Shown here: positions 58,901-64,000 of the stretch, in pieces
Layout: each line of letters starts with the position of its first letter
Position numbering within the stretch: position 1 is the first letter of the stretch
NCBI GenBank assembly: GCA_963693305.1
Contig: OY855903.1
Location: 20,967,755-21,031,754, forward strand
Origin: Meandrina meandrites
Taxonomy: Eukaryota > Cnidaria > Anthozoa > Scleractinia > Meandrinidae
Direction of reading: 5' to 3'
DNA: 64,000 nucleotides
Notes under the pieces: model-generated
Seen by the model: only the letters and a program-made list of their open reading frames with translations
Told to the model about the DNA's origin: nothing
The model's database searches: none
Program-made: the position numbers and the translations under genes

Positions 58901-61330
58901 TTTAAAACAGAAACACGTAATTCTCGTGATTCAGCAATTCAAAATAAAACAAATTTAGTGTAGCATTTACAGGTGCTTTGTCGTTTAATTGAGTTTTATT
59001 GAGTTCCACGCCAATTTTACACAAAAACCAGTGAATGGCCATTTTGATCAGAGGACTAGTACTGTATTTAAGATATATTACAAGGACTTGTGCTTATATT
59101 TGAAAACGACATATCTTAAAAAAAATTAACATACTATTAGGATATAAAAAGTAAAGTTTGTTTTTCGCAGCACCTTTGCTGGAGGCAAGTAAAGCGCAAA
59201 TTAATCACTCAACAAAGCAAGGTTACTCAAAATCTTGAGATTCTAAATATGAAAGGAAAACCTGTCTTTCACCAGTTGTATCAAACTGAAAAAAACAACC
59301 AAGTGACTAAATGTGTACAGTCCACGCTGATGTCGCCACGGTTTAACTTTTAAGGGGTGTAACAGATCGATACTAGGTTTTTCTTGTAATAAATTGTTGA
59401 GAATTGCCCAGAAAACGAAAACAATTATACTGATAAAATACATCAATGAAGTAAACTATTGAAATTCGCTTATACATTAGCTATAGAGATGAAAGCTGAC
59501 AGATGCAATTCAAAATAAACGAGAAGGTTATTACATGCAAAACTTTTATGCGTTTTCAGTGCCAAGAAATCCCTCGACCAATTTACTTAAGTGAAATGGT
59601 CAGCGCGTATTAGCTTGCTTATTCTCTTAAAAGAGTGAGATTTAATGACTCGCACGGCAAGTTGACTAACCGAAGTGAGCACATTCAGTTTCTAACGACT
59701 GTGTGGAAAACCACTTATACTAATAGCATTTACCGATGTTCAAAATGCGGAATACAGTCAAACTTTCCTGCGCGATGCGCCCGGCCACCTCTCGTAAACC
59801 GACAACTTTTCGAAAAAACCAAGTCATGCACGTTTTTGTTTAGCACACCTTTTTTTCACACTTTAGGTCCAAAACATTCTATATTTCAGCTAACTCCAAA
59901 GAAATCTGTTATCCAGTAAAGAGGAACTATTTCCTTTTTCTTCGCTACTATATTTTCAAAGGATTTAAATTCTTTTATTCATCTGAAGACGTTCGGAACT
60001 CAGGCAAGCGAGTAGCGAAAGTATAAGACCACTGCGATATAGGCCTTCAGTAATTATATCAGTTTCCTAAAGAGTCCTAGCTAGCCATAAAGTGATTCCA
60101 TTTATATCGCGCAAAAACGCTTTTTCAAAAAAAAAAATTGACAAAGAAAGTATTGCAGCCTTTTGAGTCAAATTAGAAATATATTTATCTTTTATTTAAA
60201 ATAGATCATCCAGAAACCAAACAAATCCGTAGAATTATTTGAACAGTGATCAGCTTAGCCACGGGCTTTGAAAAAGAAAAGTTCCAATCGTCTTGAAAGT
60301 AAAAAGTAATCAAATGTATAAGGTTTTTAATCAATAATAACGTTTGTAAAACGAACACGTCAGTGATACCCACTCCACGATTTATTTCCCTTTGACAAAC
60401 AATCAAAATCGTCTGTCTTTACGAGCATGGGAAAATAAAGAGTTCTTTACTGGCTCTGATCATTTAGAGGTGCAAAAATTATATTTGCTCTTTCAAGTCT
60501 TGGAGGGCAATCGAAAAAGACTTTTTGCCAAACAGTGTTAAAAGTTTGGTATCATCCCATTTTTTGAAAATGTAAAATTCTGCGAGGTCTTGTCTTAAAA
60601 AGTTCCGCATAATTCTAACTCGAAAATACTTTGATATTTTGTTTGGTACAACGTAACAGGAAGTTAAAATCTTCGCTCTCATTGGATAAAAACAAAGCAG
60701 CTGTCATAAACATCATCAGTGACGTCATGTACTATTGAAACAGCTGGCCTCATGGTCAACAACAAACTGGTCCGAACACGAACCAAAGTCAACACAAAGG
60801 TTGAAAACTCAATTGTACACGTAACTTTCTTATCATTCCTTTACAGTGAGTTGTTCAACAGCTACTTGGAACAGAAAAGTGACCCTTCGAGCTTACAGGT
60901 ATGACCACCTTCTCTACTTTTGCTGCTATTGCTCATCAAAGGGAATTCTCAATATCTATCGCCAGTGAAAAAATTGATTTCCACGCCTGTTTAGCTGTCC
61001 GAAAAATAGTCTTTTCGCAATAGATAATTTTCGTATCATTTGTGTAGGAACAGTGATCACTATCAACCAAAACCAAGATCGATAACCTTTAAAGAAAAAA
61101 AAGAATCATAGAAGTTATTTTCCTAGTCATTTATATCTTCACTTTCCTTAGCTGGGTTGAAATTCAGTTTCCCGCGAGAGTTTCAGAATACCTTTCTTCA
61201 GTAAAAAATGTTTTTCGCAGCTTTTAAGCGAAAACGGCGTTAAATTTTCATTGCGAAACGCGCTTAATTTTTTCACTGAGTGGTAACCTGCTCTTTGCAA
61301 ATCTTTTCCGTAGCAGATCACGAAGAAGAA
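55999..61330. other. Gene-poor interval upstream of CTHRC1-B
   Basis: About 5.3 kb of AT-rich DNA with no recognised protein gene. A word AATCAAAATCGTCTGT-like (58064, 60404) occurs twice in a loosely similar context. A possible leader exon of CTHRC1-B ends at 60898. Confidence 0.5.
60847..60898 (+). other. Possible 5' UTR exon of CTHRC1-B
   Basis: Sequence bounded by TTTACAG and CTTACAG|GTATGA. A splice acceptor (CCGTAG|CAGATC) lies at 61313-61315, 15 bases before the ATG, and the same CAGATC junction exists before CTHRC1-A, so an upstream non-coding exon must exist. Whether it is this one is uncertain. Confidence 0.3.
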
Positions 61331-62973
61331 ATGGCCTTCATTTCGCATAAAGTCTCTGTGATCTCCTTGTTGTCTCTGTTTGTGATGTCATTGTTGGCGT
61401 ACTGCGCCACAGCAAATAACAAAACCAATCAACCATCCTACAAAATGGTAAGTTACAAAGTTTGCAAATATTGATTGATTTAATTATGGACATAATAGAT
61501 CCAACCTCGTGGAATATATCAATTTTATAAATTTGACATTATTGAACTAAAACAACTGCCGGGAGGCTTCGCATGATGACTATTTTCGTTCCTCGCTCGC
61601 TTTGTCGGATTAAGAGGCAAACAGTGAAAAAATTTCAGAATAACTGCATCAAAACCAAGGGTAGAAGTGGGGATATTTTTTAGTAGAAGAAGAAATAAAA
61701 TAGTCGTAACATTTTAAAGTAAATGTTAATGCGAAAGAGAGTAACACAATTAAAAAAAAAAACCCTGAAGTCTGCAACAAAGAATTTCGTGTCTCGACTT
61801 GACAAATCAATTATATCGCGAAACTTTGAACTTCTCGTTGAAGAAATATTGCGAAGTCGATTTTTGTCATAGTGCATGCAGTAAATTACAGCTACAGACT
61901 AGACAATTGGACTCAGTGCAAGCAGCTCAAAATAATAAAACACTGTACTGACAGGAATAGTGGCAAAAATGTATTTAATCTATGATGTCAAAGCTTTAAT
62001 AACTCATCACTTTTTCTTCTTCCAACCCAGCAGCCTCCACCTTTCTATTATGGTGGTATCCCTGGTATGCACGGCAAGCCTGGGTCTCCTGGGGTACCAG
62101 GCCGTGATGGCCGTGATGGCCGTGAAGGAGCCAAAGGTGACCAGGGTAGCCCAGGGAAGACTGGACCCCAGGGACCTCCAGGTCCCAAAGGAACTCCTGG
62201 TATCAATGGAAAGGATGGCGCTAAAGGAGAACCTGGCGTCCAGGGTCCTCCCGGCCAAAAGGGGCAGCGCGGAGAGAGTGGAACAAGTGGAATCCCTGGG
62301 ACTCCTGGTGCGATGTCTTATAAGAACTGGAAAGAGTGCGTCTGGAGAAACGTGAATGATGGCAAAGACCACGGTCTCATCAAGGTGCATGTTCGCCAAA
62401 TGTAAATAATTGTCGTTCGGGGGAATTAAAAGTCGTTAGCATTACATCATTATAGAAAGCTTGAAACCGCTTACAGCAAAAGCCATCATACTCTATGGTC
62501 TATAATTTGGTCTAATTTTTCTGTTGAAATAGATTATTGATTTCCTTTTTATGTTGAAAAAGATGTATTTCTTTGATTTACTTTCCTTTTCATGAATTTT
62601 TTTGTTTTTATTTCTAAAGGACTGTGTGTTCACAAAGAACTTCTCGGACACAGCCCTCCATGTTTACTGGACTGGTGCCCTTAGAGTCCACAAGTGCACA
62701 TCTTGCTGCAAACGCTGGTATTTCACTTTCAACGGTGCTGAATGTGCAGCTCCCCTGCCAATTGACGGTGTTGTGTACATGTGGCAAGGTAACACTCAAG
62801 ATCCTCACCGTGTCCGCCATATTGAGGGACACTGTAACAACATCCACAAAGGAAAGGTGCGGGTGGGATTCTGGATCGGTAACTGTCCGGGAAAGGGAAA
62901 CGCTGACGGCTACACTGGCTGGAATTCAGTGTCTCGTATCTTTGTTGAAGAAGTTCCTAAGCCCCAGGCTTAG
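61331..62973 (+). CDS. CTHRC1-like secreted collagen-triple-helix-repeat protein, copy B
   Basis: Exons 61331-61447, 62031-62384 and 62620-62973 encode 274 residues; each exon is exactly as long as its partner in copy A (117, 354, 354 bases). A signal peptide ([15 protein letters not shown] core) precedes an uninterrupted Gly-X-Y run that starts after PPPFYYGG. The CTHRC1 C-terminal domain has [26 protein letters not shown] and TGWNSVSRI. The spacing of Cys residues is the same as in copy A apart from the extra Cys in copy A's LRHLC. The protein is presumed secreted to the matrix and to trimerise through the collagen stem. All Gly positions are intact here, so copy B is the more likely fully functional copy. 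Confidence 0.93.
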
Positions 62974-63105
62974 ACCTCGAGACAAAACATCCATTCCTGC
63001 ATAAACGCTTAAGAATTGGGACTGCAATGAGTTGCTTAATATTTAAATGGGCGGCTCGTGTGATTACTGGGTGTGCTTTGTAATTGTTTCATTTTTGTTG
63101 TTTTA

Positions 63106-63111
63106 AATAAA
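63106..63111 (+). promoter_or_regulatory. Polyadenylation signal of CTHRC1-B
   Basis: AATAAA lies 133 bases after the stop codon within TTTTAAATAAAAGGCAGG. The surrounding 3' UTR is still alignable with that of copy A. Confidence 0.6.
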
Positions 63112-63202
63112 AGGCAGGAAGATTGATGAAAAAAAAATGGGTGCTTCTTTGTTCCGGGTATTCAATCCTCGCCAGTATTGAACACAGCTTCGAAAAAAAC
63201 TA

Positions 63203-63655
63203 AGGTTGCGTTCGATTGACCCTATTTCGGAATTAGAATATGTTCCGGATTATATCAGAATAGCCATTCCGTCCGTACGTCAATAAAACGATTATTCTGT
63301 TTCTGGAATAATGCCCGCGATGTAATCGAATGTAACGCCAAGACAGCAATCAATTCCCGGACTTGTTTTCTCCTGTCATTGAAGTTTTGAAACATCCCTT
63401 TAATTTCTTCGTTCAACGAGATAAGGAGAAGCGTCTGTTCCCGACTCCAGAAGTACCCTTTTTATAGCAACAGCTTCTTTTATTCGCATATTTGATGGTA
63501 GCCGGCTGTAGTCATTTTGTTTCTTGCTTTGAAAAAGGCACTCTTGGAATACATTCCATGTATTCTGTAATCGGAATAGTGACTCAATCGATCGGACATT
63601 CGGGATTATTCCTTTTATTCTTATACCGGAATAAGTGTCAATCGAATGCATCCTT
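63203..63655. mobile_element. ~453-bp MITE with TGCGTTCGATTGAC termini
   Basis: AGGTTGCGTTCGATTGACCC at the left is mirrored by GTGTCAATCGAATGCATCCT at the right. GGAAT/ATTCC words are frequent inside. It follows the 3' end of CTHRC1-B. Confidence 0.7.
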
Positions 63656-64000
63656 TAAGTAGACCAAATGTTGCTGCTTACAAAAATTGCGAAAATGGAG
63701 CCAGATGGGAAGCCCACATGGCCCCAACGAAAAAATTTTAAAAACACGTGACCCCAACGACAAATACGAATTGGCGAATTTGTGGGCGCTAAATCGATTC
63801 ACAGGAAGTGTTCGCATTCTATTTCCATGGAAGGTCTTGTCAAACAAACACAATCACCCGGTTCTCAAATATTCACTATCAAACAATACACTATTACAAA
63901 TTGCAAATATTCACATTGAAACACTCGTGGACCAAATACTCACATTGGAGAGTTCCTTTTGTCCGAGAAAAGTCAGGGAATAATAGAAGCAAATATTGTT

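Noticed and set aside
59635..59919. 94-codon frame with CSKCG and CARP motifs
   Set aside because: Two Cys pairs by chance in an AT-rich stretch; no homologue recognised and no splice context.

Overview
The window looks like nuclear DNA of an anthozoan cnidarian, most likely a stony coral. It has AT-rich intergenic DNA, genes split by spliceosomal introns, poly-C/poly-G tracts, very dense small inverted-repeat transposons, and conserved animal genes. No bacterial, organellar or phage features were seen.

Layout, left to right. (1) 202-12408, minus: 17 exons of CPSF2 (CPSF-100, mRNA 3'-end processing). The start is inside the window and the 3' end runs off the left edge; introns carry several MITEs, a SINE fragment and minisatellites. 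(2) 15440-17719, minus: an intronless, membrane-anchored laccase-like multicopper oxidase. (3) 20070-23222, plus: a two-exon protein with two MYND zinc fingers and a DUF4470 domain (copy A). (4) 30667-32309, plus: a three-exon CTHRC1-like secreted collagen-repeat protein (copy A). (5) 32786-33771: a large CTA/CTG satellite. (6) 34244-39008: a decayed tyrosine-recombinase (DIRS/Ngaro/PAT-type) retroelement with split direct repeats. (7) 40929-46231, plus: the second MYND/DUF4470 gene (copy B). (8) 46878-55994: a 9.1-kb DNA transposon with about 1-kb terminal inverted repeats, a TTAA target duplication and a decayed six-exon transposase of a kind I cannot assign to a named superfamily. (9) 61331-62973, plus: the second CTHRC1-like gene (copy B).

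The order MYND-A, CTHRC1-A, MYND-B, CTHRC1-B, all on the plus strand and with identical exon phases within each pair, indicates a segmental tandem duplication of a two-gene unit. Mobile elements later landed between and inside the copies. The best candidates for something undescribed are the 9.1-kb TTAA element and the unusual order of the retroelement (A1-gag-B1A2-pol-B2). Exon boundaries were read by eye from splice sites, phase and recalled homologues. No database search was possible.
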